A stretch of 64,000 bases of DNA from Uranotaenia lowii (Eukaryota > Arthropoda > Insecta > Diptera > Culicidae). A model generated the notes under the pieces. The model did not search any database. It saw only the letters and a list, made by a program, of their open reading frames with translations, and was not told where the DNA came from. The stretch covers positions 52,186,490-52,250,489 of the forward strand of contig NC_073691.1 of NCBI RefSeq assembly GCF_029784155.1, in the 5' to 3' direction. Numbering within the stretch: the stretch's first letter is position 1; each line of letters opens with the position of its first letter. The position numbers and the translations under genes are program-made. This document shows, one piece after another, positions 24,217 to 34,007 of the stretch.

Positions 24217-24627
24217 CTAATAATGTTTGAGTACTGTGTTGTGTTCATCTTCATTGTCCATAACAACAAGGATAGTAGGACTCAAAGTGCGGTCGGACCA
24301 ATTCGACGGTCTCACGGGTAAACGAAAACAATTCACTACGTTAATGAAGAGATCAGGAATTCCCAAAATGAGAAAAACTTTTTCGATAATGGATTTAACA
24401 TTTTCCCCAGGGTTGATTGAGATCTTATTCACTACAAGCCTACGGCCATTCACAGTGGTTGTGCAAGTGTCAGTAAGTTTTGATCCATTCTCAATGATTC
24501 GTAGTTTATCACTAATGTTATTAAGAAGATTGGTCTTCGACACACGTGTACTATTGATTCAATTGATGTCATTTAGCTGGGTTTTTAAGCGATCGCATTG
24601 TTTCTTATTGTTGATGCGAATGGAATC
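24217..24627 (-). pseudogene. C-terminal part of CR1-type ORF1
   Basis: This continues the ORF1 that starts at 29491, interrupted by the Jockey-clade insertion at 24641-29152. The fragment (MSKTNLLNNISDKLRIIENG..., FLILGIPDLFINVVNCFRLP, LSPTILVVMDNEDEHNTVLK) has the look of an ORF1 nucleic-acid-binding domain, with an RRM-like hydrophobic pattern. A stop separates it from the residues next to the insertion point. Confidence 0.6.
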
Positions 24628-24637
24628 AAGTTCGGTA

Positions 24638-24668
<31 letters not shown>

Positions 24669-24896
24669 ATGTCTTTATTTGTATCAAATCATGATTACAC
24701 TTATATTACATTATTGCATTAAACTAGGTGTTCAGCTCAATAATGAACTGTTCATAGCCCTATAAGTAACTAGATTATAAAAATTTATTTATAAGATTTA
24801 AATTTGCTGAGCGCAATCAAGTTTTTAATGTAGGAGAACATCCTGTAATAGCAAAAATATTTTATACTTAAAACTAAACACTATCTTAAAATTAAA

Positions 24897-27554
24897 TTAA
24901 ACATAAAGAGAACGAATCTCTGCGATGGAAGACTGCATCGATTTGCCTCTGAAGTTGGAGATGATGTTGTTGGCCATCTCTTCGATCGATTCAATGCCTG
25001 CAATCCGATGAAGATCTTCGGTGCTGTGCCAAGGTGGAAGCCGCAAAATCATTTTCAGAACTTTGTTCTGAATCCTCTGGATGGCTTTCTTCCTCGTCGC
25101 GCAGCAGCTAGACCAAATCGGAACTGCATACATGATCGCTGGTCGGAAAACTTGTTTGTAGATGAGCATCTTATTTCGCAGGCACAACCGGGATTTCCTG
25201 TTGATGAGAGAATAAAGAGATTTAGTGTATTTATTACATTTAGATTGAATATCTTCAATGTGATTTTTAAAAGTAAGATTCCGATCAAGTGTAAGTCCCA
25301 AGTACTTCACGTGATCAGACCATTCTAATGAAACCCCATTAAAAGTTATGGAATGATTTTCATTAGGTTTTAAAAAATTTGCTCTTGGCTTATGGGGAAA
25401 TAAAATAAGTTGAGTTTTGGAAGCGTTAGGAGAAATTTTCCACATTTTCAAGTAATTCAAAAAGGAATTTAAATTTTGTTGCAATCTACTGCGTACCACC
25501 CGTAAATTTCGACCTTTTGCTGAAAGCAAAGTATCATCAGCAAATAATCTTCTACCTTTTCCTTCTGGTACATCAGGAAGATCAGAAGTAAAAATATTGT
25601 ATAAAATTGGCCCAAGTATACTGCCTTGAGGGACACCAGCTCTAATGGGTGTCCTTTCAGAGCATGAATTTTGATAGCTTACTTGTAAGGTTCGGCTAGT
25701 CAAATAATTTTGAATAATTTTGGTGAGATATACAGGAAAATCAAATCGAGCTAATTTAGCTACTAAACCTTTGTGCCAAACACTGTCAAAAGCTTTTTCA
25801 ATATCAAGAAGAGCAACACCAGTTGAATAACCTTCAGATTTGCTAGCGTTAATCATATTAGTTACACTCAAAAGTTGATGTGTAGTAGAATGTCCATGAC
25901 GAAAACCAAATTGTTCATCAGGGAAAATAGAATTCTGATTAATGTGAATCATCATTCTATTCAAAATAACTCTCTCAAATAGTTTACTTAAAGATGGAAG
26001 CAAACTAATTGGTCGATAACTTGAAGGCTCTGAAGCACTTTTTCCAGGTTTCAAAATTGGAGTTACTTTGGCATTTTTCCATTTATTGGGAAAATAAGCC
26101 AAATGAAAACATTTGTTGAAGATTTTAACTAAAAAATTTAAAGTGCTTTCAGGCAACTTTTTAATAAGAATATAGAAAATCCCATCTTCCCCTGGAGCTT
26201 TCATATTTTTAAATTTTTTGAAAATCAATTTAAGTTCATCAATATTTGTCTCACAAGAACTTTCAAACACATTTTGCTTAGAAAGAATATCATCAAATTC
26301 TAGGGAAATTCGAGCATCAATTGGACTTACAACGTTTAAATTAAAATCATGAGCAGACTCAAATTGTTGGGCTAATTTTTGAGCCTTTTCTGAATTAGTT
26401 AAAAGAAGTTTATCCCCATCTTTCAAAGTAGGAATTGGCTTCTGGGGCTTTTTCAAAATTTTAGTTAATTTCCAAAATGGCTTTGAGTAGGGTTTTATAT
26501 CCTCTACTGCTTTAGCAAAATTTTCATTACGAATGAAATTTAAACGACGTTTGATCTCTTTTTGAAGGTCGCAATAAATTAATTTCAAATAAGAATCCCT
26601 AGTACGTTGATATTGGCGTCGACGAATGTTTTTCAGTCGTATCAAAAACTGAAGATCATCATCGATCAAAGGTTGATTGAATTTATGTTTAACTTTAGGT
26701 ATTGAAGCGGCTTTAGCATTGACTATTGCAGTTGTCAAATTTTCTACAGCCAAATCAATATCTTCTATTGAATTCAGTGGAACGTTTACATCTAAATTAC
26801 GTTCAATAAAATTCATATATCGCTCCCAGTTAGCCTTTTGAAAGTTAAAAGTTGATTTTAAAGGGTTTTCAATGGGACTTTGGGATAAAGAAAATGTTAC
26901 TGGAAGGTGGTCTGAATCGAGGTCCGCATGAGTAACTAATTGACTACAATGCTCGCCTAAATCCGTTAGAACCAAATCAATTGTGGAGGGATTTCTAATT
27001 GAAGAAAAACAAGTATGCCCATTAGGATATTCAACAGTATAATAACCTGCAGAGCAGTCATTAAACAAAATATTCCCATTTGAATTTGATGAAATATTAT
27101 TCCAAGATCGGTGTTTTGCATTAAAGTCACCAATAATAAAAAATTTAGATTTATTTCTGGTGAGTTTTTGCAAATCTCCCTTCAAAAAAATTTTCTGTTC
27201 GCCGCTGCATTGAAAAGGCAAATATGCGGCAACAATTATAATTTTCCCCATAGAAGTTTCTAATTCAATTCCAATTGTTTCTAAGACTTTTGTATTGAAA
27301 GAAGGAAGAAGTCTAAATTTGAGACGACTATTGATGACAATAGCTACACCCCCACCTTGTCGATCAAGTCGATCATTTCGTAAAATTTTAAAGAAAGCAT
27401 TGCTTTTCAAGTTATTGTCTGGCTTTAAAAAAGTTTCAGTGATGGCAGCAATATGTATGTTTTGAGTTTTCAAAAATAAAAAGAATTCATCTTGGTTAGC
27501 CAGCAAAGATCTAGCGTTCCAATTCATAATATTTAAACATCTATTTGGATCCAT
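24897..27554 (-). CDS. ORF2 of Jockey-clade LINE: endonuclease and reverse transcriptase (885 aa)
   Basis: The protein nicks target DNA and reverse-transcribes the element RNA from that nick. Residues 8-220 form an AP endonuclease-like domain: N12 in NWNARSL, E40 in ITETFL, IIGDFNAKHRSWNN at 140-153 and SDHLPV at 214-219. The reverse transcriptase follows, with APGEDGI near 453-459, YRPISLLP at 513-520, the catalytic Asp in DIEKAFDSV at 584-592, GVPQGSILGP at 640-649 and FADDTLL at 671-677. All catalytic residues expected are present. The ATG at 27554 lies 14 bases inside the end of ORF1, so translation probably depends on termination-reinitiation. No RNase H domain is apparent, usual for Jockey. 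Confidence 0.95.
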   Translation of the reverse strand: MDPNRCLNIMNWNARSLLANQDEFFLFLKTQNIHIAAITETFLKPDNNLKSNAFFKILRNDRLDRQGGGVAIVINSRLKFRLLPSFNTKVLETIGIELETSMGKIIIVAAYLPFQCSGEQKIFLKGDLQKLTRNKSKFFIIGDFNAKHRSWNNISSNSNGNILFNDCSAGYYTVEYPNGHTCFSSIRNPSTIDLVLTDLGEHCSQLVTHADLDSDHLPVTFSLSQSPIENPLKSTFNFQKANWERYMNFIERNLDVNVPLNSIEDIDLAVENLTTAIVNAKAASIPKVKHKFNQPLIDDDLQFLIRLKNIRRRQYQRTRDSYLKLIYCDLQKEIKRRLNFIRNENFAKAVEDIKPYSKPFWKLTKILKKPQKPIPTLKDGDKLLLTNSEKAQKLAQQFESAHDFNLNVVSPIDARISLEFDDILSKQNVFESSCETNIDELKLIFKKFKNMKAPGEDGIFYILIKKLPESTLNFLVKIFNKCFHLAYFPNKWKNAKVTPILKPGKSASEPSSYRPISLLPSLSKLFERVILNRMMIHINQNSIFPDEQFGFRHGHSTTHQLLSVTNMINASKSEGYSTGVALLDIEKAFDSVWHKGLVAKLARFDFPVYLTKIIQNYLTSRTLQVSYQNSCSERTPIRAGVPQGSILGPILYNIFTSDLPDVPEGKGRRLFADDTLLSAKGRNLRVVRSRLQQNLNSFLNYLKMWKISPNASKTQLILFPHKPRANFLKPNENHSITFNGVSLEWSDHVKYLGLTLDRNLTFKNHIEDIQSKCNKYTKSLYSLINRKSRLCLRNKMLIYKQVFRPAIMYAVPIWSSCCATRKKAIQRIQNKVLKMILRLPPWHSTEDLHRIAGIESIEEMANNIISNFRGKSMQSSIAEIRSLYV

Positions 27555-28971
27555 GAGGGAATCGTAAAGTCATAATAATTTTGTTAGCATAATTAAAAGA
27601 AGTTTGGAAAGCTTCAAACATTGAATTTGCTTTCAACATAAGTTGCATCATTTCCATTAAATTTTGATGCAAAAATTTTAATTTTTCCTCAGTAATCTCA
27701 CCCAAATCAACAAAATTGTTAGGATCAGAAAATGAAGGAGAAGAAAAAGTATTTGAATTTCGGGGATTTTCCCAAGCCTTCGCGTGAACGTTGAGACCTG
27801 GTTTTTTCCCATTTTTATTAGTTAAACCTGAAGAGGGCAACCCATTTTCAACCACCTCTGAGAACGATAAACAACGAGTTTGTGGCGCAGAATCAGCCCA
27901 GGTAACATTAAAATCACTTCGGGTATTACCCAGCCGTGATTCCAATGTAGGCCGAGGCTGACTGCGAACAGGCAGGCTGTTTGCCGGTCTGACGTGTGAA
28001 GACGAAAAAGAGGAAGGAGGAGAAGATACTTTTCTGGAAACTTTGGGGTTTTTCCTAGAAGCAACAATTTTTGCCCTAACGGGACAATCTAGAGAATTCG
28101 AGGAATGATTACCTGCGCAATTCGCACACTTAAAAAATTCTGTTTTTGGCTTATCACCACCAAAAAGGCATTTAGATTTTTCATGATCGAATGAGCCGCA
28201 AAACATGCATCTGGCATTCATTCTACAATTTTTAGTGCCATGACAAAAAGCTTGACAACGACGACATTGCGTAATATTTTGTAAAAAATTGGTATGGGAT
28301 TTACGAAAAGGTTCAAATTTTACTCGACAATGAAACATAAGACGAGCCTTTTCCAAAATTTGCAAATTATTGACCTGATCCTTTTTAAAATGGATCAAAT
28401 AAAGCTCAGGAGCAAAACCAACACTACTGGTATTATTCGTGTTGGTTCTTTTCTTCATTTGAATTACTTGAATTGGAGAAAAACCTAACAAAGAATTTAA
28501 TTCAGCTGTGATCTCATCCGGTGTCTGATCGCCGGTGAGACCACGAAGTACAACTTTAAATGGACGATCACTTCTAGTGTCGTAAGTAAAAAATTGATGT
28601 TTTTTATTATTCAAATAATTTAAAATTTTTTGAAAATCATTAAAAGATTCCGCCAATATACGAGCAGTTCCCCTTCGACCGATCTGAAAAGAAATCTTCA
28701 CATCCTTAACGGAAGTGACGATTTCTTTTCGAAAGGCATTGAAGTCAGGAATCGTGACCGTTATTGGTGGAATCTTTTCGTTTTTAAGAGTATAAGAAGA
28801 AGAAGGTTTCTTAGTACTCTTATCAGAATTAAATATGAATATTTCCTCATCACCGATGTTATGAAGGACATCGAATGAGTTGGAAATTTCAACTTTTTTG
28901 GGCGATGGACCTGAATTAGTTTCGGCAATACGCTTTCTACCAGCCCTTGAGCCAGCCGATGACTTCCCCAT
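27541..28971 (-). CDS. ORF1 of Jockey-clade LINE: zinc-knuckle RNA-binding protein (476 aa)
   Basis: The product is the nucleic-acid chaperone that coats element RNA. I start it at the ATG at 28971 (MGKSSAGSRAGRKR), which has a basic N-terminus; an upstream in-frame ATG at 29094 would add 41 hydrophobic residues that look like untranslated sequence. Residues about 130-235 fit the PRE_C2HC domain seen before zinc knuckles in insect LINEs. Three cysteine-histidine knuckles follow at 236-296: CRRCQAFCHGTKNC, CMFCGSFDHEKSKC and a looser CANC..H..C. The C-terminal 180 residues are Ser/Pro-rich and then helical. The stop overlaps the ORF2 start by 14 bases. No breaks were seen. Confidence 0.92.
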   Translation of the reverse strand: MGKSSAGSRAGRKRIAETNSGPSPKKVEISNSFDVLHNIGDEEIFIFNSDKSTKKPSSSYTLKNEKIPPITVTIPDFNAFRKEIVTSVKDVKISFQIGRRGTARILAESFNDFQKILNYLNNKKHQFFTYDTRSDRPFKVVLRGLTGDQTPDEITAELNSLLGFSPIQVIQMKKRTNTNNTSSVGFAPELYLIHFKKDQVNNLQILEKARLMFHCRVKFEPFRKSHTNFLQNITQCRRCQAFCHGTKNCRMNARCMFCGSFDHEKSKCLFGGDKPKTEFFKCANCAGNHSSNSLDCPVRAKIVASRKNPKVSRKVSSPPSSFSSSHVRPANSLPVRSQPRPTLESRLGNTRSDFNVTWADSAPQTRCLSFSEVVENGLPSSGLTNKNGKKPGLNVHAKAWENPRNSNTFSSPSFSDPNNFVDLGEITEEKLKFLHQNLMEMMQLMLKANSMFEAFQTSFNYANKIIMTLRFPHGSK

Positions 28972-29165
28972 GCTGGAAAGAAAAGAGAAAATATGAATAA
29001 AAGAAAATGAAAATAATTTTAGCACTGAAAAGTGCTGATTGAAAAACAGGTAAGGAAAAAAAATAAATAATGTAAAATGTTCCTGCAGGTACACAGCAAC
29101 GATACGATGCTCCGGCGTACGTGTTGACGGCTCAACGGTACAGATGGAAGTGAAGTTCGGTACTT

Positions 29166-29491
29166 AATTTCTGGATTTCAGAGGTGATATCAGCAATACG
29201 AGTTTCCATTTTTGCTATTAGTTCTAGATCGACGGTGGATGTTGGCAAAGCTTTGGGTGTTAAAGTGCCTCGAACACAGCATTTCTCACAGGAGAACTGT
29301 AGATTGATCAATTCCGGAAAGAGTGCACCACTTATTTTAACACAAGAAGTATGGTTCCAACCAGCACAGATATAACAACAGACCCATCCAATAGTAATCG
29401 AACCATTTGGTTTCTTCTTAAGTTTCTTCAACCCTTTGGGTGCAGGGGGAGTGTCACGACCGCAAAAGCAGCAGATGTTATTAGAATTCAT
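29166..29491 (-). pseudogene. N-terminal part of CR1-type ORF1 with PHD-like zinc finger
   Basis: From an ATG at 29491 the frame reads MNSNNICCFCGRDTPP..., then VCCYICAGWNHTSC and FSCEKCC, giving a Cys4-His-Cys3 order like the PHD finger known in ORF1 of CR1/L2-clade LINEs. A short coiled-coil-like stretch (LELIAKMETRIADITSEIQK) follows, then the reading runs into the Jockey-clade insertion. The rest of ORF1 is at 24627-24217. Confidence 0.7.
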
Positions 29492-29798
29492 TATGATAAA
29501 ACACACAAAACACAGGTACACATCGACGACTTCACTGCTGAGTTTAATGACACATCAGCAACCAAAACAGAGTCAAGTTTCAGAAGTAAGGTTAGGTCCG
29601 AATGAACTGAAGAGATTCTAGTGAATTTCGACAAAACTGCACAAAATGTTGAAATAACACTTCGCGTTTATAACTTGTTCGTTGCAGCTTCAAGCAATTC
29701 CAGATATAACTGAAACCAGTTTTACACAAGAAATTAGCAAAAATTCTAGAGTGAAAAAAAACAAGCGTCCGTTTTGTAAGCCAGTGGTGCTAGTAATC

Positions 29799-30118
29799 TG
29801 GAATTGTAACACAAAGCGAGTTGAAAGAACAGCTTTGAAGAAAAAACTACAATTCAAGCAAGTTGAGAGGACAGCTTGAAATTGTAACACAAAGTGAGTT
29901 GAGAGGACAGCTTTGGAAAAAATGCAATTCAAGCGAGTTGAAAGACTGCTTGAAATTGTTACACAAAGCTAGCTGAGAGGACAGCTTTGGAAAAAATACA
30001 ATTCAAGCGAGTTGAGAGAACAGCATTGGGAAAGAATAAAATTCAAGCTGGTTGAGAGGACAGCATGAAATTCTAACAAGAAGCGAGTTGAGAGGACAGG
30101 TTTGGCTATAAAATGCAA
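29799..30118. repeat. 76-bp minisatellite, right array (about 4 units)
   Basis: This is the same two-part unit as at 17325-18215 and in the same orientation. Its first base pairs continue exactly the unit interrupted at 18215. It ends near 30118 where the sequence changes to unrelated AT-rich DNA. Confidence 0.9.
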
Positions 30119-31571
30119 TGCACGAAATAACCGCAGTTTCACCAACACATCTTCTACCGGTTCGGAATAAATTTAAGATTAAACACCACCACGTTGAAAC
30201 AATCATAACTTCGTTTACATGAATTCAAACATTTTTTCCTTACAACTATTTTTGGGAAACATTTCAATGTATTGAAGAAGTTTCATGAAGGTTAACAGTT
30301 CGGTCTGGTCTGGTCTGGTTTAAATCATCAAAATTAATAACATAATTTACAGGAACTTATTACATTTCAGTATGAAAGGATTTCGAAGATCTAGAAAAAC
30401 AATCTACAGACTTAATAGATGGGAAAAATGCCTATTGCTCTTAACGTTTATTATCAATAAAACTGTTTTTTTCTTCTGTTACACATTCACATGTGGTGAA
30501 AATATCACATTGGAACGTTTATTACTTATAACTATTCTTCTAATTAACTTGACACCAACATGTAGGTACTTGAGACCTATAAGATCGCTTATGCATTATT
30601 GTTCATCTAATCAGTACAACTGACTCGGTAAACAAAACGGAAGTTTTACAAATTTCAACAACAAACTTGTATTCGTTTCTGTTTTTTTTGTTTATCAAAT
30701 CTATGTACAGATAAATTGTAATCGTTGCTTTCCACGTCGATGAGTTAACGATTTCCTGTTGTAAAGTGGTTTAAACAACCAATTTTTTCGACTGCATGCT
30801 AGTGTGATTTTGTAATTAAACATTAGTTTGTAGTTGGTTCCGTGTTCAAGTCTTGATTCAAGCTTCTTCAGTTTCTGTTTTCGGTTTTGTACATTTGCAG
30901 TGTTTTGTTTGATATTCGGGGTGGGTTTCGGATCGGAAATCTTCAATCCGAAGCTATTCAGGGTTTTTTAGTTTCGGAATTTATTCAATCATTGAGCTAA
31001 CGTCTAACGTCTTAGTTATATTCTGATTTATAAACGAAAGTATTTTTTCATGAATTTTATGAGTAAAATAAGTACATAAATTCTAGAAACAGGTTAGAGA
31101 ATCCTGTTCTTCACGATCCTTTTGACAAATACCTTAAACATTGAAGAGAGTGGGAAAGTTTTGCTATCGTTTGAAAGTTAGAATGCGTCACCAATTCTGA
31201 TTGAAAGTCTTTCTATAATACAAGGTAGAAAAGGGGGGAACGAACTTTTTGATTTTTGTCTCTCGTTTGTTGATTCCAAGCAAAACTACGAGTACCGTTC
31301 CTTATCACAACCATTGATAACCTTCGGCTGATTAGCGGAAGAGGAAGAAGACTTCGACCACGTGATTTTGAAACGAAACGTTGCATCCTCCGGATCTGTT
31401 TCGATAATCTAGGGGAAGAAAACACAACAGACCATGAAATGGAAAGTCGTTCGTTGTTCTGTGAGCAAATTTCATTGAGTCAAATAAATTACCTGTGTCA
31501 CCTGAGCGATCCGATTCGAGCTGATCGAATTGACTATGGAGACTGAACTTGCCACGTGATCGGAGCCGTTG
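30119..31571 (-). other. Probable 3' untranslated region and downstream flank of the receptor gene
   Basis: The receptor reading frame stops at 31572. Below it on the minus strand, 31100-31570 is GC-richer than the surroundings and free of obvious transposons, as a transcribed trailer would be. The first clear AATAAA on that strand is at 30985-30980, giving a trailer of about 590 bases. Between 30119 and 30960 I see only AT-rich DNA and a short GGTCT repeat at about 30301-30318. The frame at 31213-31425 is not supported. Confidence 0.4.
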
Positions 31572-31606
31572 CTAAACACGATCCTCGGATTCTAGAACCA
31601 TGATCT
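31572..31606 (-). CDS. Terminal coding exon of the CCK-like receptor gene
   Basis: An acceptor with pyrimidine-rich lead (TTCCAAATTTCAG) ends at 31607. The codon split after 31669 is completed here, and the frame continues IMVLESEDRV to a TAG at 31574-31572. An alternative acceptor (GGTTCTAG, exon from 31591) keeps the same frame and same stop, giving only ESEDRV. The agreement of phase from both acceptors supports a real receptor C-terminus. The choice between acceptors is unresolved. Confidence 0.6.
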
Positions 31607-31668
31607 CTGAAATTTGGAAGAAACAATATTTTAAACTTATGTTCTTAAAAAAAATGATTCCTCATTAC

Positions 31669-31859
31669 CGGATCGCTGAACGATACTGCGCCCAGTGTAC
31701 GGCAACGAATCGTTGCCGGAAACGTCGGAATTGTTGCCGACCTGTCCAGCTCCGCAAGTGTTGGTCCCATTGGCCCGGGAACCAGCCGATTTTGATTCCG
31801 GATCCAGCTGCACATCATCCTGGGGACACCGGAAGCAGCAGCACAGACACAGCGGCAAA
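31669..31859 (-). CDS. C-terminal tail exon of the CCK-like receptor
   Basis: The 191-base exon lies between CTCTAG and a GTAATG donor. It accepts phase 2 from the TM7 exon (CG plus T makes Arg) and then reads 63 codons. The first part, LPLCLCCCFRCPQDD, is a cysteine cluster right after helix 8, the usual palmitoylation site in peptide receptors. The rest (GSRANGTNTCGAGQVGNNSD..., LPYTGRSIVQRS) is Ser/Asn/Gly-rich like a cytoplasmic tail carrying phosphorylation sites. The matching phase across a 27.5-kb intron is the main support for joining it to 59373-59542. A same-strand neighbouring gene remains a formal alternative. Confidence 0.7.
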
Positions 31860-31861
31860 CT

Positions 31862-32270
31862 AGAGGGAAGAGATAAGTATGAGACTTAAGTACTCAAAAC
31901 TATTTCAAAGTTCGTTAGTGAGTTTTGATCAAAATTCACTGGAAAGATGAAAACCTATCCTAGCGTGGAGAAGATGGTGTTCCTATCTACATATTTACAT
32001 TCATACATGTTATATGTCATATGTACTCAAACTTCCTGTTTGTTGATAGTATTCACAGAGAAAAATTACAGACATGGAAAAGGAATTCATGTATGCAGTT
32101 AGACTGGTTTTTTGGCGGGCAGTAACGTTATTAAAGCGTATATCATCTTAAATCTGGGCGCATTAAAACGGGTCTATCTTGGAGCTATGTAAACGGAATT
32201 AATCTTTTTTTCTCAAAATGTGGGACATTTTTAAAGAAAAAATAATAAAAAAATATTCCGATGTGATTTT
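31862..32270. other. Start of the giant intron, non-coding
   Basis: No gene or clear repeat was seen apart from ATGT/CATA-rich words at about 32000-32025. On the minus strand this is the 3' end of the receptor intron; the region just before the acceptor at 31860 is only weakly pyrimidine-rich. Confidence 0.4.
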
Positions 32271-32692
32271 GATGAAATTTCTAACTTTTCGTCGAATACC
32301 GCTCATCATAGTTTGGACACCCTGTTCGCTGATCTCAGCGGGCATTTTGTTCCACCATCTCTTCATCTCTGTTGCATCCTGAGTCATCCTACCATTCTTC
32401 TTCATCTTCTGCTGCCCAAAATTGCCCAAAATTTTTCGATAGAGAGGAATTGAGGGCAGTTGGGTGGGTTGATGTTCTTTTTTGACAAAATCCACCCCGT
32501 TTTCTCGATACCTTTTTAGTAACTCTTTGCTGTAGTGGCAGCTTGCCAAATCTGGCCAAAACATTACTGGGCCTTTGTGAGATCTAATTTACGGAAAAAA
32601 TACGTTTTCTCAGGCCCTACTCCTTGTACATCTTGGAGTCCATGGTCTTGTTTGTCACAAAACCGGGGTTTTGCGTCCGCAGCTGTAAATAC

Positions 32693-33008
32693 TGTAGGGA
32701 TGAGATGAAGGATATGAAGAAAAGAAATCAAATTTAATTAAAAATAAATTAAAATAATATGTTGCCCTTGTCGTGATTTTACGAATCTCAATTCAGAGAT
32801 TCACTTAAACACGTCTGTCGCTCACAAGAATAGATCAATGACTGACTTTTTTTTGTTCGTTTGCCTAGTGTTGCCAAAATAGCAAACGTTGCCAATGAAA
32901 TTTATTTTATTTTATTTATCTTCAGTGTTCCCGAATACAACTATTAATTTAATTTAATTTTTATTAAATTTGATTTCTTTTCTTCATATCCTTCATCTCA
33001 TCCCTACA
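32693..33008. mobile_element. MITE with about 46-bp inverted repeats
   Basis: TGTAGGGATGAGATGAAGGA and the following bases (to about 32740) recur as the complement at about 32962-33008, near-perfect over 46 bases. The centre is AT-rich. It interrupts the DD37E relic. Part of its right terminus (CCTTCATCTCATC) recurs at 33166-33178, next to the minisatellite at 33209, so the repeat array may have arrived with a related element. Confidence 0.8.
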
Positions 33009-33208
33009 TTCCTTCTCACCTCTATTCTCAATGAAAACTTTTTTACGCGTCGACTTTTGTTTTTTTTTCCTTCAGAACCATTTTTTTTTTCAAATATCCT
33101 TTATTTTTATTCCATATTCCAATCTTTATTCTCAATCATAAAAATTTATTTAATTTCTGCTTATCCTTCATCTCATCTTTACACTCATACATACATTCAT
33201 ACATCTTA

Positions 33209-33560
33209 GACAGTTCCGTCTTATTCCACCGGAAGGCCAAATCAAAATAATCAGCAGCAGCAGCAGCAACCTTAAATATCTGCGCTTCTATAGGCAGTTC
33301 AGTCTTATTCCACCGGAAGGCCAAATCAAAACAAACACCAGCAGCAGCCTTAAATATCTGCGCTACTAACGCCAATTCCGTCATATTCCACCGGAAGGCC
33401 AAATAAAAACAATCAGCAGCAGCAGCAGCCTTAAATATTTGCGCTTCTATAGGCAGTTCCTTCCTATTCCACCGGAAGGTCAAATCGAATTTAACATCAG
33501 TAGCAGCCTTAAATATCTGCGCTACTATAGGCAGTTCCGTCTTATTCCACCTTGCCAAAT
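33209..33560. repeat. 78-84 bp minisatellite with internal CAG runs
   Basis: Four to five units each read CAGTTCCGTCTTATTCCACC, then GGAAGGCCAAAT, a variable CAGCAG run, CCTTAAATATCTGCGC and CTATAGG. Length differs mainly by the number of CAG triplets. Because the unit length is a multiple of three, the minus strand stays open as a 145-residue frame with FRWNKTELP repeats; I regard this as a consequence of the repeat, though it is clean for four units. Confidence 0.85.
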
Positions 33561-33619
33561 CAAACATTTTCATGCAAACTTTTTGGCAAAAACGAATTTA
33601 AACTTGACGGGGACATCAT

Positions 33620-34007
33620 TAAGATTGCCGAAAAAAAATTCTGTGTTTTGACGAAAAAAAATCTGTCTTTCTGTGATTTTACCCAAAAACTCTGAGACGG
33701 TTTTCTGTGATGCTTTTTCCATTGATTTCATTCAAAAGTAATGTCATTTTGCGTTTTTTTTTACATTTTACATAAGAAAAATCAATAGCCATTACCAATT
33801 TTATATTATTTTTCCAATTCAAAGATAACTATCCAAAATTAATATTGACTAAAAAAAATGAATTTCGAAAAAAGTGCAAATTTTTAATATTCTGTGAAAT
33901 CTGTGAACATTCCTAAAACTCTGTGTTCTGTGACATAGATTCTGTGATGAAAATTGGCGCGAAAATTCTACGAAATTATGGATTTTTCTGTGATTTTGGC
34001 AACCTTG
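33620..34007. mobile_element. hAT-like MITE (388 bp) inside the DD37E relic
   Basis: The element starts TAAGATTGCC and ends GGCAACCTTG, flanked by an exact 8-bp duplication GACATCAT (33612-33619 and 34008-34015). Taking out the element and one duplicate restores the transposase reading AAGRDDVPVKFK, which proves the boundaries. Inside are repeated TCTGTGA/TTCTGTG words. Confidence 0.88.

Larger units (their letters stand above)
24641..29152 (-). mobile_element. Intact Jockey-clade LINE, recent insertion
   Basis: The element is flanked by a 13-bp perfect duplication AAGTTCGGTACTT (24628-24640 and 29153-29165). On its strand it has a 5' region from 29152, two complete overlapping ORFs, a 3' untranslated region of about 230 bp and a poly(A) tail of about 24 (the T run at 24641-24664). 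No stop or frameshift is present in either ORF. It sits within ORF1 of the older CR1-type LINE. All features agree with a young, potentially autonomous copy. It may belong near the mosquito Juan group, but I cannot confirm that without a search. Confidence 0.92.
18216..29798 (-). mobile_element. CR1-type non-LTR retrotransposon, full span with nested insertions
   Basis: A LINE read on the minus strand interrupts the minisatellite. TGGAATT occurs at 18209-18215 and 29799-29805, and joining the flanks there restores a normal repeat unit, so the insertion is precise with a duplication of at least 7 bp. Remaining coding parts in order are an ORF1 start with a PHD-like zinc finger (29491 down), the ORF1 end (24627-24217), an AP endonuclease-like domain (23997-23097) and reverse transcriptase pieces (20930-20100, 18856-18457). 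Four other elements sit inside it. The low-coordinate (3') end has no poly(A) tract, which fits CR1-clade elements. Removing insertions leaves about 4 kb, so some sequence is deleted, notably the catalytic YADD region. Confidence 0.8.

Noticed and set aside
31637..31858. Separate small cysteine-rich protein starting MPLCLCCCFRCP
   Set aside because: The apparent start comes from a Leu codon context at the exon edge; the phase and cysteine cluster fit a receptor tail exon better.
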